Part shown: positions 47,893 to 57,604 of the stretch, one piece after another
Position numbering within the stretch: the stretch's first letter is position 1
How the letters are laid out: each line of letters opens with the position of its first letter
Assembly: GCA_020747065.1 (NCBI GenBank)
Contig: JAGMVK010000017.1
Coordinates: 868,001 to 932,000 of the forward strand
Origin: Cadophora sp. MPI-SDFR-AT-0126
Taxonomy: Eukaryota > Ascomycota > Leotiomycetes > Helotiales > Ploettnerulaceae
Length of the DNA: 64,000 nt
Direction: 5' to 3'
Notes under the pieces: generated by a model
Databases searched by the model: none
What the model was told of the DNA's origin: nothing
Seen by the model: only the letters and a program-made list of their open reading frames with translations
Program-made: the position numbers and the translations under genes

Positions 47893-48997
47893 GGTGAAGA
47901 TCGTGAAGAGTTCAAATTGTATTCTTCCAGAATCATAAATGCTTGTCCTAAAACTTTCATGTGGCAGCAATGTTACTGAGCGGAGAGATCAGGTTGGGTC
48001 AGGTGAATGTGATCGAGGTTCAAATGGGCTTCAACAGGTAGTCCAGCTGCTTTGGATCGGTCTTTCGGGTGTTTCGCTGGAGAATAGAGCGAGGGCCATT
48101 TAATAAACATGCCTAGTAAATAATTGAGGGGAGGAGTAAGGATGGGGGGCGGGAGGAAAAGTGAGGACCATGGTCCGGGGCGAAACCGATGTACCATGAG
48201 AAGACATACCTAGGAAGTACAATACAGAAAAACTGATGTTACATACAGCTTGGTGCAGGTCCGCAAATAGCTTCGCAACCGTAGCATCAGCATCAGCATC
48301 AGGTTCACAAAATTAAGCGAGCTGCATGCTTAGTGCGGATAATTTGTATGTTGATATATTCTCTTTGGCATATATCCACAAGGATGGAAACATCGGATCA
48401 TCGTAGGACGGGGTAGATGTAAGCGGGGTATGGAGATGTGGAGTGAGCAGACTCGATCAAGTAAGTGCGGTACGAGTACGAGATACAGCCCTGTACCAGG
48501 TTAAGTTCATCAACTACTGGTACGCTACCGTACGCTAACTTGCCGTATTGAGCTAGTAAGCGGCACGGGGGAGGCCCCCGACGACGGTCAGTCATATACT
48601 TCTACATATTCTAGATGTTGTGAAGCGGCGAAGTTCAAGGGTCAGCCACAACTTCTCGACACCCTAATAGTATCTCTTCGGGAGAGCTTGGTCCGATGCG
48701 AGAAGATCTATCTGTGCCATTTGGTGGGGTAGAGTTCACTAGTCAGATATTCTGTCGTTCATTCGGTAAGCCTGTGCGTGCGGGGATGAAGAGGGCGTGC
48801 AGCTCGAGTCAAGCTCGAGCATGTGAGAAAACCAGCAAGAAAAAAATACCACGAAGCTTGCTCGCTCAGTGATAAATCCCATCTCTTGCGGAATTCTGAT
48901 CATACTGATCATATCGTGTTGTCTTTTTCTCTTCTCTTTTTTCCTATCGTTTTCCTGATTATTTGGAAACAAACAAAAGAATCAAGCTCGGAACATT
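47893..48997. promoter_or_regulatory. Divergent promoter region (GH5 / DUF1593)
   Basis: This is 1.1 kb with no supportable gene. It contains the CGGGG-N5-CCCCG palindrome at 48565-48581, and an inverted CGG-N7-CCG within TCCGGGGCGAAACCGAT near 48174. Confidence 0.5.
48565..48581. promoter_or_regulatory. Palindromic CGGGG-N5-CCCCG site upstream of DUF1593 and GH5
   Basis: The sequence is ACGGGGGAGGCCCCCGA. It shares half-sites and spacing with 39534-39550 and 58544-58560. It lies about 420 bp before the DUF1593 start and 670 bp before the GH5 start. Confidence 0.45.
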
Positions 48998-50503
48998 ATG
49001 GTCGACCAACGGAAGCTGCGCTTTTGCCCAACTAAGCCCAGGGTCTTTGTGATTTCAGACATCGCCAATGAGCCAGACGACGCTCAATCCCTTGTCAGAT
49101 TTCTCCTCTACGGAAATGAGTTCGATATCAAGGGCCTGGTTGCATGTACATCAGCCTGGATGCGCTCCGCCGTGCATCCGGAGCAGATGAAGAACATCAT
49201 CGAAGCGTACGGCCAGGTCGTCTCGAATCTCAATGCCCATGTCCACCCAGAGAACCCATACCCAAGCCCCCAAGCCCTTCTCAATCTCCTCAGAACTGGG
49301 CCGCCAGTTTATGGTAAACGCGCCCTGGATTCAGACGTTCCACTCAGTGACGGCGCTGCTCTTCTCATCGAACAACTTAGTGCCTCGGATCAGCCTCTCT
49401 GGGTTCTCTGCTGGGGCGGGACCAACGTCCTTGCCCAAGCGCTTCAGCACATCCATGAGACGAAAGCTCCTGCAGTTTGCGCAGAATTGCGCTCCAGGCT
49501 TCGCGTCTATGCTATCTCCGACCAAGACGACACTGGGCTCTGGATCCGTGTCAAGTACCCGGACATCTTCTACATCTGCTCGGTGCACGGCTGGAATAAC
49601 TATGCCCTGGCGACCTGGACCGGTATCTCCGGCGACATCCGGGGAGAAGACTTTTGCGATCATGGCGGACCTGATACGACTCTGGTCAGCCCGCCTTGGG
49701 TGAAGAAGAATATCCAGGTGGGACTGCTCGGCGCTGTGTATCCAGACGCCAAGTTCCTCATGGAAGGCGACACGCCGACCTTTCTCTATCTGATACAGAA
49801 CGGCCTTGGACGCCCTGAAAATCCTGAATGGGGGAGCTGGGGAGGTCGATATGTCCCAATTGATGTCAGTCTCTCAGCAAATCACTACGTGGACTGTACG
49901 GATAGAGTCGCAGGGCTGAATGGGAGGACATTCATCAGCAATCAGGCGACGATCTGGCGGTGGCGAGAAGCCTACCAGAATGACTTCGCAGCGCGCATGC
50001 AGTGGACGCTGAGCGCGGATGTAGCCTCTACGAACCACGCGCCGGTCGTGATTATCAACGGGAGCAGCAATGGGCCAGAACCGCTGTTCATTTCAGCCGA
50101 AGCCGACTCGAGTGTTGTACTGGATGGCTCAAGCAGCTATGACCCCAACGGTAATGGGATGAAGTTCTCGTGGTTTCAATACCGAGAGCCGTCGACTGCG
50201 TGGGGTGATGTCATCGATCCCCAACTTGCCAGAATCGATATCAAGCCTATTGACGATGCGAAGTCCTTACCAGGAAGCAAAGTGCAATTTGTTCTTCCCG
50301 GTCCAGAGAAGTGTGCGATCGATCTGGTAAGTGGGAAGGCTCAGAGTAAAGGACAGGTGCTGCATATTATCCTGGAGGTCAAGAACGATGGCACGCCGTG
50401 CTTGAACTCGTACAAGAGGATAGTGGTTCAAATCACCAATGAGAAGCTTCTGGGTGGTAGAGATAGGGCGTTTGAGACAACCATGGATAGTTTGGAGGCG
50501 TAA
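48998..50503 (+). CDS. DUF1593 protein, nucleoside-hydrolase-like
   Basis: A single exon of 501 aa. The N-terminal two-thirds match the DUF1593 family: FVISDIANEPDDAQSLVRFL resembles the Asp-rich calcium site of nucleoside hydrolases, with VLCWGGTNVLAQALQHI and YAISDQDDTGLWIR downstream. The C-terminal part, from about residue 345 (NHAPVVIINGSS, then SYDPNGNGMKFSWFQY), is an immunoglobulin-like beta domain typical of the family. DUF1593 genes are often found with plant-polysaccharide genes, but I know of no settled reaction; an N- or O-glycoside hydrolase is plausible from the fold. There is no signal peptide (MVDQRKLRFCP). It starts in CATTATG with no intron. Confidence 0.87.
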   Translation: MVDQRKLRFCPTKPRVFVISDIANEPDDAQSLVRFLLYGNEFDIKGLVACTSAWMRSAVHPEQMKNIIEAYGQVVSNLNAHVHPENPYPSPQALLNLLRTGPPVYGKRALDSDVPLSDGAALLIEQLSASDQPLWVLCWGGTNVLAQALQHIHETKAPAVCAELRSRLRVYAISDQDDTGLWIRVKYPDIFYICSVHGWNNYALATWTGISGDIRGEDFCDHGGPDTTLVSPPWVKKNIQVGLLGAVYPDAKFLMEGDTPTFLYLIQNGLGRPENPEWGSWGGRYVPIDVSLSANHYVDCTDRVAGLNGRTFISNQATIWRWREAYQNDFAARMQWTLSADVASTNHAPVVIINGSSNGPEPLFISAEADSSVVLDGSSSYDPNGNGMKFSWFQYREPSTAWGDVIDPQLARIDIKPIDDAKSLPGSKVQFVLPGPEKCAIDLVSGKAQSKGQVLHIILEVKNDGTPCLNSYKRIVVQITNEKLLGGRDRAFETTMDSLEA

Positions 50504-51174
50504 GCTATCCTATTGAGCTTCTTCAAGTTGAACAATTCATATTTTCAATCTTGCACAAGCATTAGACATTTTGATCTAGCATCAATAAATTTGCAAATTA
50601 AAGCAAATGTGAACTGGTGGGTCAAATCAGCTTGGAAAATGCAATTTATGAAACCAGAAATTTGAACCAGAACGACTTATAATCATGTGTGCTCGCCAGA
50701 TGAATAAGATCAAGATTTCTGCATTCAAAACAGGAAATGTTACTCTACTCTGTCACTGTCATTGTTAGACGACATCTCGCTAGATTCAATCAGATAACGC
50801 AAATGAAGATCAAGAATGAGTGTTTTACCCCTCGGTCCATTCTCTCCCGAATATTCTGTGCCATGTCAATCGCGCAGAATAGTGGCTCACGGCTTGCCTT
50901 GCCCGAATCGAAAGACACCTTCCCATCCACCCTATACAATGCCAGTCATACTTGTGCTTGGCAAAATATTTTATTTCTTGATTACCCACCACAGCACGTT
51001 CCGGGGACGGGGGGGACGGACTTGCATGTTTAGCGCCCCCAGTGGGTAGATCCAGAAGTCGGAGAACTGTGAACCTTCATGAGCAGCTTGGCTTCTTCCA
51101 GCTATAAATTTCACATCCAGAAGGAAGCGATATACCTAAGTCAACCAAGCCTCATATTCTACAGACCTTTGAAA
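50504..51174. promoter_or_regulatory. Upstream region of the first GH43 gene
   Basis: This is 671 bp between two plus-strand genes, with no gene. It contains the TCGG-N11-CCGA site at 50832-50850 and a run of G blocks near 51001-51019. Confidence 0.45.
50832..50850. promoter_or_regulatory. TCGG-N11-CCGA site upstream of GH43 (first copy)
   Basis: The sequence is TCGGTCCATTCTCTCCCGA. The paralogous GH43 gene has TCGGGTGTATTCTCACCGA at 55085-55103, with the same half-sites, spacing and an ATTCTC core. It is 325 bp before this GH43 start. CGG-N11-CCG is the Gal4-type spacing. Confidence 0.4.
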
Positions 51175-52893
51175 ATGCTCATCAACAATCCTATCATTCC
51201 AGGATTCGCTCCTGATCCGTCCATCGTCCGCATTGGAAACACTTTCTTCCTAGTGAACTCATCCTTTCATTTATTTCCCGGCTTGCCAATCTACGCATCC
51301 TCCGACCTCCAAAGCTGGAAGCATATTGGTTCGTACTCCTTTCGGCTCCCTGTTTTAGACAGAATCCTCTTTGCTAATGGAAGAGATCCAGGCAATGCAT
51401 TCAACAGGCCTACTCAACTCAGCCTCGCAGAATCAAGCGCGCTTATTCACGATAGAGGAGCGGCGAACTTGGTGGCCGCCGGAGGTCTCTGGGCACCGAC
51501 TATACGGCATCATGAAGGCGTGACCTACATAGTATGCACCAACGTCGCCCATCCCGAAGTTCACGGCAAGGTCACGCGCCCCAGATTCGACAATTTCATC
51601 TTGCGCACCACCGATATCTGGGCAGGAGAGTGGAGCAATCCCGTCCCCTTTGACTTCAACGGCATCGATCCAGATATCTTCTTCGACGATGATGGCCGGG
51701 TGTATATTATGGGATCGTCGTGGGATACACCTTCTGGAGCTATCAACGGCTTCGAAGTCGATGTTACGACCGGCGCCAAGCTCTCTGAAGAGAGAGTCAT
51801 CTGGACTGGCGCCATCAAGAACACACCTGAAGGTCCTCATGTCTATAAGAGAGACGGGTGGTATTTTCTTCTGATCTCTGAGGGCGGTACGCACGAGTAC
51901 CATCAGATGCCCATGGCACGATCTAGAAGTCCTTTGGTGCTTTATGAGTCGTATGATGGGAATCCAGTTCTCAAGCCCACGGCAAATTTGGAGACGCAGA
52001 TCATGTATACGGGTCATGGTGACTTGTTCCAAGATAATGAGGGTGAATGGTGGTTGACCTGCCTTGGAGTTCGTAAGGTCAAGGGGAGTCAGTCAATTAT
52101 GGGCCGCGAGACTTTCCTGACGCCCGCGACGTGGACGAGCGGCGATCCTGAGAATTCATGGCCAGCGATACAACAGCCTATCAAACCTGTACTGGATCTT
52201 CCCAAGTATACATCGGCGGCAGAGCCATCCTCCCTTAAAGGACAGCTTACGGCCCAGGCTGGAGTCGACTGGGTCTGGGTTCGCGATCCAGACATGACTC
52301 TATACAAGATTGATGATACGGGCAACTCAGTCAGTCTCCAGGCATGCTCGACGGGAGTGCAGGTCAAAGGAGTTCCGGCGAGCATCACATTCATTGGCAA
52401 GCGACAGCGGCAACTCACGGGGCGTGCTTCCGCAGTGCTACGTCGAGCCCAGCTTGTAGGCAAGAACACGCTATCCGGGTTGATGTATTACAAAGATGAG
52501 CATCGCCATGCCAGCATCACTTTCAACTCCCTGGCCTCAACAGTCGTCTTCGAAGTTGTGAACAGAGTGAAGCGCGAGCCAATTCACAGACGAGAGATAG
52601 TTTGTCATCTAAACTTTGCTGGTGAGGCTGTATTGAATGATCTTGAGTTCCTTTTGGTTCATACGGATCTCTGTATGGAGTTTTCCTATCGATCTTGTGC
52701 ACCCGTCAGCCAGAGCGGAGAAGTATTGGAGGCGGAATGGTCGGCTGCTGGAAGTTTTGACACGGGGGATATGTCGGATCATGACTTTACTGGACCTTGT
52801 ATTGGCTTATTCGCCGGTCATGCGGTAGATTCAAGAGAGGATGTGTCAACGGAGAACTTATGGTGTGAGTTCCATGACGTGGACTTGTTGTGA
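51175..52893 (+). CDS. GH43 glycosidase (beta-xylosidase/arabinosidase type), first paralogue
   Basis: Exons are 51175-51328 and 51392-52893 (551 aa). The 63-bp intron is a multiple of three with no stop, so a continuous frame hides it. Splicing gives SWKHIGNAFNRPTQLSL, as in family members. The five-bladed propeller triad is present: Asp14 (GFAPDPS), Asp144 (GIDPDIFF) and Glu198 (TPEGPHVYK). The C-terminal beta-sandwich domain covers about 330-551. These features fit beta-1,4-xylosidases or alpha-L-arabinofuranosidases that act on single terminal pentoses. The start at 51175 (GAAAATGC) gives MLINNPIIPGF with no signal peptide; an ATG at 51079 adds 32 unlikely residues. It is convergent with its paralogue, 267 bp away. 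Confidence 0.88.
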   Translation: MLINNPIIPGFAPDPSIVRIGNTFFLVNSSFHLFPGLPIYASSDLQSWKHIGSYSFRLPVLDRILFANGRDPGNAFNRPTQLSLAESSALIHDRGAANLVAAGGLWAPTIRHHEGVTYIVCTNVAHPEVHGKVTRPRFDNFILRTTDIWAGEWSNPVPFDFNGIDPDIFFDDDGRVYIMGSSWDTPSGAINGFEVDVTTGAKLSEERVIWTGAIKNTPEGPHVYKRDGWYFLLISEGGTHEYHQMPMARSRSPLVLYESYDGNPVLKPTANLETQIMYTGHGDLFQDNEGEWWLTCLGVRKVKGSQSIMGRETFLTPATWTSGDPENSWPAIQQPIKPVLDLPKYTSAAEPSSLKGQLTAQAGVDWVWVRDPDMTLYKIDDTGNSVSLQACSTGVQVKGVPASITFIGKRQRQLTGRASAVLRRAQLVGKNTLSGLMYYKDEHRHASITFNSLASTVVFEVVNRVKREPIHRREIVCHLNFAGEAVLNDLEFLLVHTDLCMEFSYRSCAPVSQSGEVLEAEWSAAGSFDTGDMSDHDFTGPCIGLFAGHAVDSREDVSTENLWCEFHDVDLL

Positions 52894-53160
52894 TGACCTT
52901 AGCACCAAAGAATATTACGCGGAGGTTTGTCACCAGCAGAGTGAGGTTTATGAGGCTACAAACTTGTGCACCACATCTGGGATGTGCGCTCATGGGATCA
53001 CCTTTTAGGATTTGGTAGTATGATATAAGACATGCTTTTCTGCGTACAGTAACGAGGCTGCCAATCCTCGCCTCCAAGATGACCGTGATCTCACATTGTG
53101 ACATCAATCTTTCAAGAGCGCTCTTGGATCTCAACTGGAGGAATACAGCAAGTCAACAAA

Positions 53161-54797
53161 TCATAATGACGCCTGATCAATAAGCAACTCCGAGAAATGA
53201 ACCAGAGGAGACCCATGCTCAGCAATAGCAAATACTCCTATAACGGGGCCAATGAAGTCCGAGCCACTGATATCGACAGTATTGACCTTACCGATCTTTT
53301 CCCAGGAAGTCCCCAAGCCTCCGCAAAAGAACTCAAGAAAGGACTCATTGTAGTCAATACGGAACCGAATAGGCCCATCCAACTTCAACTTACATGCATG
53401 ATGACTGCGCAAGTTTTTCGCTGTATTGACGAATTCGAAGACGGCGGCTGACTCCTTGGTAGTCCAAAAGATTCGAGCAAATCTGAGCTCGTCTCTATAC
53501 CACACAAGACCGGCTTCGAGATCCACAGGCGATCGTAGACTCTCATTGCTCAGTGACACTGTAGCAATTCCCTCCAGCGATCGTTGACGAGCCCCAACGA
53601 ATGCGATGGGTTGAGCGTTTTCAGCCAATGAAGTTGGGAGAGGATCAATCACAACAGTCCGTCCCGCGTCGGAAAACTGGAATCGTGTGAGATCAGGATC
53701 TCGGATATACACTCTGGCTGCTTCTTCGTCGCAAATAAGGGGCGTACCAACAGACGATTCGGACGAATTGGACTTCGGCAGGACCGCAGGGTTGAGCACG
53801 ATCGGGTCCATTGATGGCCAGGCCCCTTCAGGCCAAATGACAGGCGCAATGAAGGTCTCGCGACCCATGGGATAACAACCTTGGTTCTTCCTGACACCCA
53901 AACAGACAAGATGCCATTGCCCGTCTGCATCCTGGAATAAGTCTCCATGACCCGTATGCTGGATGTAAGCCGTGGCGTCGCAAACATTTAGCAAGGGATT
54001 CTTCTCGTGCGACTCGTAGGGCCCCCAGACAGACCTCGATCGCGCGATGGTGATTCTGTGACCCTCACTAGTTCCGCCCTCGGCTGCTAAGAGGTAGTAC
54101 CACTGTCCACGTTTGTAGATATGTGGTCCTTCAGGCACATTTTTGCTGTGGCCTTCCCATATCTCCTTCTGCTCTGTCAGCTTCCTCCCAGACTGCAGAT
54201 CGATTTCAAAGCAGTCGATGGCGATTTTCGTGATCCATGGGAGACCGCGGCTATAAGAGGATCCGGAAATGTACGTGCGCCCGTCGTCATCGAAGAAGAT
54301 ATCGGGATCGATGCCGTGGAAGTCAAAATATACTGGGTCGCTCCAATTTCCTCTAAGCACGTCGGGCGTCGAAATGACGAAGTTCTCGAATTTGGGACCG
54401 CTTTCACCTTCTTCGTGGATGACGTTGGTACAGGCAATGTAAGTGATACCTGCGCGATGTCGAATGGTTGGAGCGTAAAGGCCGCCGGTTGCCAGTAGTG
54501 GATCTTCTTCATTGGTTTCCCGGATAATCCGCGTTCTTGATTTCGAGAGACTCAATTGGCTCTTTCTGTTGATTGCATTCCCTTCATACTTCATCAGCCT
54601 GAGTTCTGCCTCTTCTGATGAGGGGCCAACGGCTCACGGAATTGTTTCCAGGAAATGGCATCGTCGGAGACATACAAAGGAAGGCCAGGGAAGAGGTGGA
54701 AAGAAGAGGTCACTAGAATGAACTTCCCGTTGATGGAGGCGATGGATGGATCTGGGGCAAAGCCCGATATGATGGGGTTGATGTCCCGGCGTGTCAT
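53161..54797 (-). CDS. GH43 glycosidase, second paralogue
   Basis: On the minus strand the exons are 54797-54638 and 54581-53161 (526 aa), with a 56-bp GTGAGC intron. The join restores SWKQFRNAINRKSQLSL; the intron falls at the same place and phase as in the first GH43 gene. The triad is Asp16 (GFAPDPS), Asp145 (GIDPDIFF) and Glu204 (VPEGPHIYK). The C-terminal sandwich is present. The enzyme is clearly related to its neighbour but diverged through most surface regions, which suggests a different aglycone or linkage. The start at 54797 (ACCATGAC) is chosen because the family begins just before the NPII motif; an in-frame ATG at 54848 is the alternative. There is no signal peptide. Confidence 0.87.
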
Positions 54798-55591
54798 GGT
54801 CTGTCCGGCGATTGTTGGTCTGGGTATGTGGATATTCAGATCTTGCATATGATAGGTCGCCTCGTCTTTTAGTAGCAAGCTATAGTAATAAATAAGATGG
54901 CTCTGGCTCTCGGAAGTAAGAAAAATCCAAAGGGAAGGACGAGGTCAAACGGTTTTCAGGTCATATGTGTGTCCATTACAACAGTCTGTTGCCATTTTCA
55001 GATAGTACTTAAATCATGACAGTAGATGAAATTGGCGGTAATTCTCGGTTAGTGGTCATAACTGCCAGGTCCCAGAAGTTTATGTCGGGTGTATTCTCAC
55101 CGAACCAACAGGTGCCATCGGGGGGAAGTCGGGGTTCGGTTGGGCTTGCTGATGGATGATGCCCCGCCGCCGCCCCGGATTTTCATCCATACGACGAAAT
55201 CACCCGCATACGGAAGTACTTCGTATTCGATTAGTCAGCCAATGAGCTGCTGGGATGTTGTTCTGCACATTGTACTTCTATTTTTACATGAATCAAGGAT
55301 TCCCAGACTAGATACTCTTTAAAAAGAATGATTAGAAAGACGATTTTGCTGTAGATGCATACATGTTCGCGAAACAAACATGCATATGAAAGCCAATCGA
55401 GATTCTAGTGACAGAGATGTATTTCTTCGCTGTTGCTATATTTCGTCTAACCATGCTCTGAAGCCATTTCACTCTTCTTGCACAATATATATAGCTGTCT
55501 CTTAGTTTTTCTCACTGTTACCTGTACCCTTGCTTCCAGAACGAGAATGAAAAGTGTCCTGGTGAGTCCATGCCAAATTGACTTTCTGATT
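54798..55591. promoter_or_regulatory. Upstream region of the second GH43 gene
   Basis: About 790 bp, also holding the 3' region of the secreted hydrolase. It includes TCGG-N11-CCGA at 55085-55103 and extra TCGGGG half-sites just downstream (about 55119-55139). No gene was seen. Confidence 0.45.
55085..55103. promoter_or_regulatory. TCGG-N11-CCGA site upstream of GH43 (second copy)
   Basis: The sequence TCGGGTGTATTCTCACCGA lies 288 bp before the GH43 start. It matches the site at 50832-50850 in half-sites and spacing. Regulatory function is inferred. Confidence 0.4.
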
Positions 55592-57604
55592 CTATGTAAC
55601 CACGACACGAACCCGATCCATGTTCTGGATGCCGGCAAATGCATTCTGGGGGTCTCTCTTCGAGGTGACTCGGAGCCCAACAAAATAAGTCCCTGGTTTG
55701 GGGTACGAGAACTTCCCAGTGATCTCAGCTTTGGCTTTGGGAGATCCAAGACCAGCATCAACAAAATCCCCAGTGCCGTAAAAGTCCCATTCTGCTTTCA
55801 CGAGTTTCCCAGCTCCGGGCGGGACTTCCATCTTTGCTTCGAAATTGACTGTCTTGCCCGCTCGGACGGTGATCCGAGCTTGACCACCAACGCGTAGTTG
55901 AGCGACGGGTTGTACGCCCAGCCGATCCTTTGCACTGGCGGGAACTACGATCTGGCTGTCCTTCACTGTGTAACTTGTGGAGAGTGGAGGCGCCTTGCCG
56001 TTCTCAACCCAATCGACGAGATCCCGCAGAGCTTGATGATAGACGCCCGTGTATTGAACGAGATAGTTGGTCCGGTTCTTTGGAAGCTGTTCGAAAAAGT
56101 GGTCGGAGTGGTCATTGTACCAGATTCTGTAATTGTCGTTGAAGCGGGAGCCGAGTGAAGCCTTGACTTGAGACCTGTACCAGTCCGCGTGCCAGGGATA
56201 AGCATCGACATCGAAGAGATTGTCTACCTGGATGACTTTCATGTTGATTGCTCCAGTGTGCGTGGCCCCGCCAGAAGTGCTCTTGGATATGATGGAACCG
56301 ATTTCGATCGGGCGTTGAGGGTAGATGGGTTGGCCATTGGCGTTGCGAAACTGGTCAAAGCCATAGAATCCTGCACGTCTTGGGACCTGGTAGCGATAGT
56401 ATGCATGCAAGGCAATGAACCAACGATTATCTATGCGTAACTTGAGACCGTTGGCGATGACCATCAACGTTGCGTTGGAGTTCCCAGTAGTAAGAGTGAA
56501 TGTCCCGGATGAGCTATCCAGTGTGCCAGTAAGCGGACCAATCAGTTGATCGTCGCTACTGTAAAGATTGTAATCCACACCAACAGTGGGCAGGTTGGCT
56601 GGCACATTCTCCAAGATGAGGCTGAGAGGAAGGTTCTGCCCATCTCGCTCTACCTTTTGAATGATGGAAGTGAACTCGAATTTCGCCGCGCGAACCAGAT
56701 CACCGAGGTCTGATACCTCAGTACCAAGGTAACCCGGCTTTGTCCAAAAGTCGTTCTGGTAGGTGGGGTCAAGGCCTTTCACAACACTAGCCAATTGTAT
56801 GAGGGTGCTTGTGGATGTGACCTCGTCAGCGCCTTGCCATGCTTGGAGAGCGATGCCAAACTTGGTAGCTTCGAGAAGTGCAGAACGTTGTACTGAATTC
56901 AGCTTCGCGTACGGGTCGCTCCCACCGGGCAAGAGCGCATCTTCAATAGAAGAAGTTTGATTGCGAAGTACCAAACTCGCAAGAGCGCGAGCGGCAAGGT
57001 TATTGGGCACAGAGACTGGAACCGCCTGCACGATTGGAATCACACCATCCCAGACACCTTTGGAAAGCTCGGCGGCCCCGACTGCTACGAGCGAGCCTCC
57101 GCTCCCACCATACACATAGCCATATATATGGCGGGTTAGCGGGAGGTTATAGTATTTCGCGGCGATCAGCTTGGAGAATTTGGCTCCTGCGGCGTCTCCT
57201 CGGAAACCAGAAGTTCCTGTGACTTGTACGGCATAGGCCTTGCTGTTAAAGCAGAATGCGACGGTATCGGGAACGACAGAGTTGGCGTCGGCGTTCTGGA
57301 TAGGATAGACCCATTGAAAGAATCGATTACCGAACTGCGCCTTGGGAGGAAGGTAGATATTGAATTGGAGTCCTGTGCCATTGAAATATCCCGATACCAG
57401 ACGATGTGCGGATGGAGATGTCTGGTCGGTCTCGCTCACTATCACCGGAGACGAATAGAGGGGATCGATACAATCAGCTGTGACCTGTATTGGACCACCT
57501 GCAGTGGCTGCAACGCACTCGGCTGCCTGTCGAGGAGCAACGAGAGCAGTAGAGAGGCCGGAGCCTGCTAGGATGTAATAGAGGAACGAGTAGAGGAACT
57601 TCAT
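55592..57604 (-). CDS. Secreted alpha/beta-hydrolase with C-terminal beta-sandwich domain
   Basis: A single exon of 670 aa. The N-terminus MKFLYSFLYYILAGSGLSTA is a clear signal peptide, cleaved near residue 20-22. A nucleophile elbow of the GGSGGS form sits at about Ser168 (YGYVYGGSGGSLVAVG); DVDAYPWHADW and NDHSDHFFEQ are candidates for the catalytic Asp and His. The last 110 residues (VEFEAKM-like strands, AEWDFYGTGDF, KPGTYFVGLRV) resemble a PKD-type sandwich. The family is not named with confidence; an extracellular esterase or acyl hydrolase is plausible. It is the only obviously secreted enzyme in the cluster and is divergent from the transporter, so it may trim acyl groups from the substrate before uptake. 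Confidence 0.8.
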   Translation of the reverse strand: MKFLYSFLYYILAGSGLSTALVAPRQAAECVAATAGGPIQVTADCIDPLYSSPVIVSETDQTSPSAHRLVSGYFNGTGLQFNIYLPPKAQFGNRFFQWVYPIQNADANSVVPDTVAFCFNSKAYAVQVTGTSGFRGDAAGAKFSKLIAAKYYNLPLTRHIYGYVYGGSGGSLVAVGAAELSKGVWDGVIPIVQAVPVSVPNNLAARALASLVLRNQTSSIEDALLPGGSDPYAKLNSVQRSALLEATKFGIALQAWQGADEVTSTSTLIQLASVVKGLDPTYQNDFWTKPGYLGTEVSDLGDLVRAAKFEFTSIIQKVERDGQNLPLSLILENVPANLPTVGVDYNLYSSDDQLIGPLTGTLDSSSGTFTLTTGNSNATLMVIANGLKLRIDNRWFIALHAYYRYQVPRRAGFYGFDQFRNANGQPIYPQRPIEIGSIISKSTSGGATHTGAINMKVIQVDNLFDVDAYPWHADWYRSQVKASLGSRFNDNYRIWYNDHSDHFFEQLPKNRTNYLVQYTGVYHQALRDLVDWVENGKAPPLSTSYTVKDSQIVVPASAKDRLGVQPVAQLRVGGQARITVRAGKTVNFEAKMEVPPGAGKLVKAEWDFYGTGDFVDAGLGSPKAKAEITGKFSYPKPGTYFVGLRVTSKRDPQNAFAGIQNMDRVRVVVT

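Noticed and set aside
51079..51174. Upstream in-frame ATG of the first GH43 gene as a possible signal peptide
   Set aside because: The 32 extra residues are Ser/Tyr-rich without a proper hydrophobic core, and the family begins at the NPII motif.
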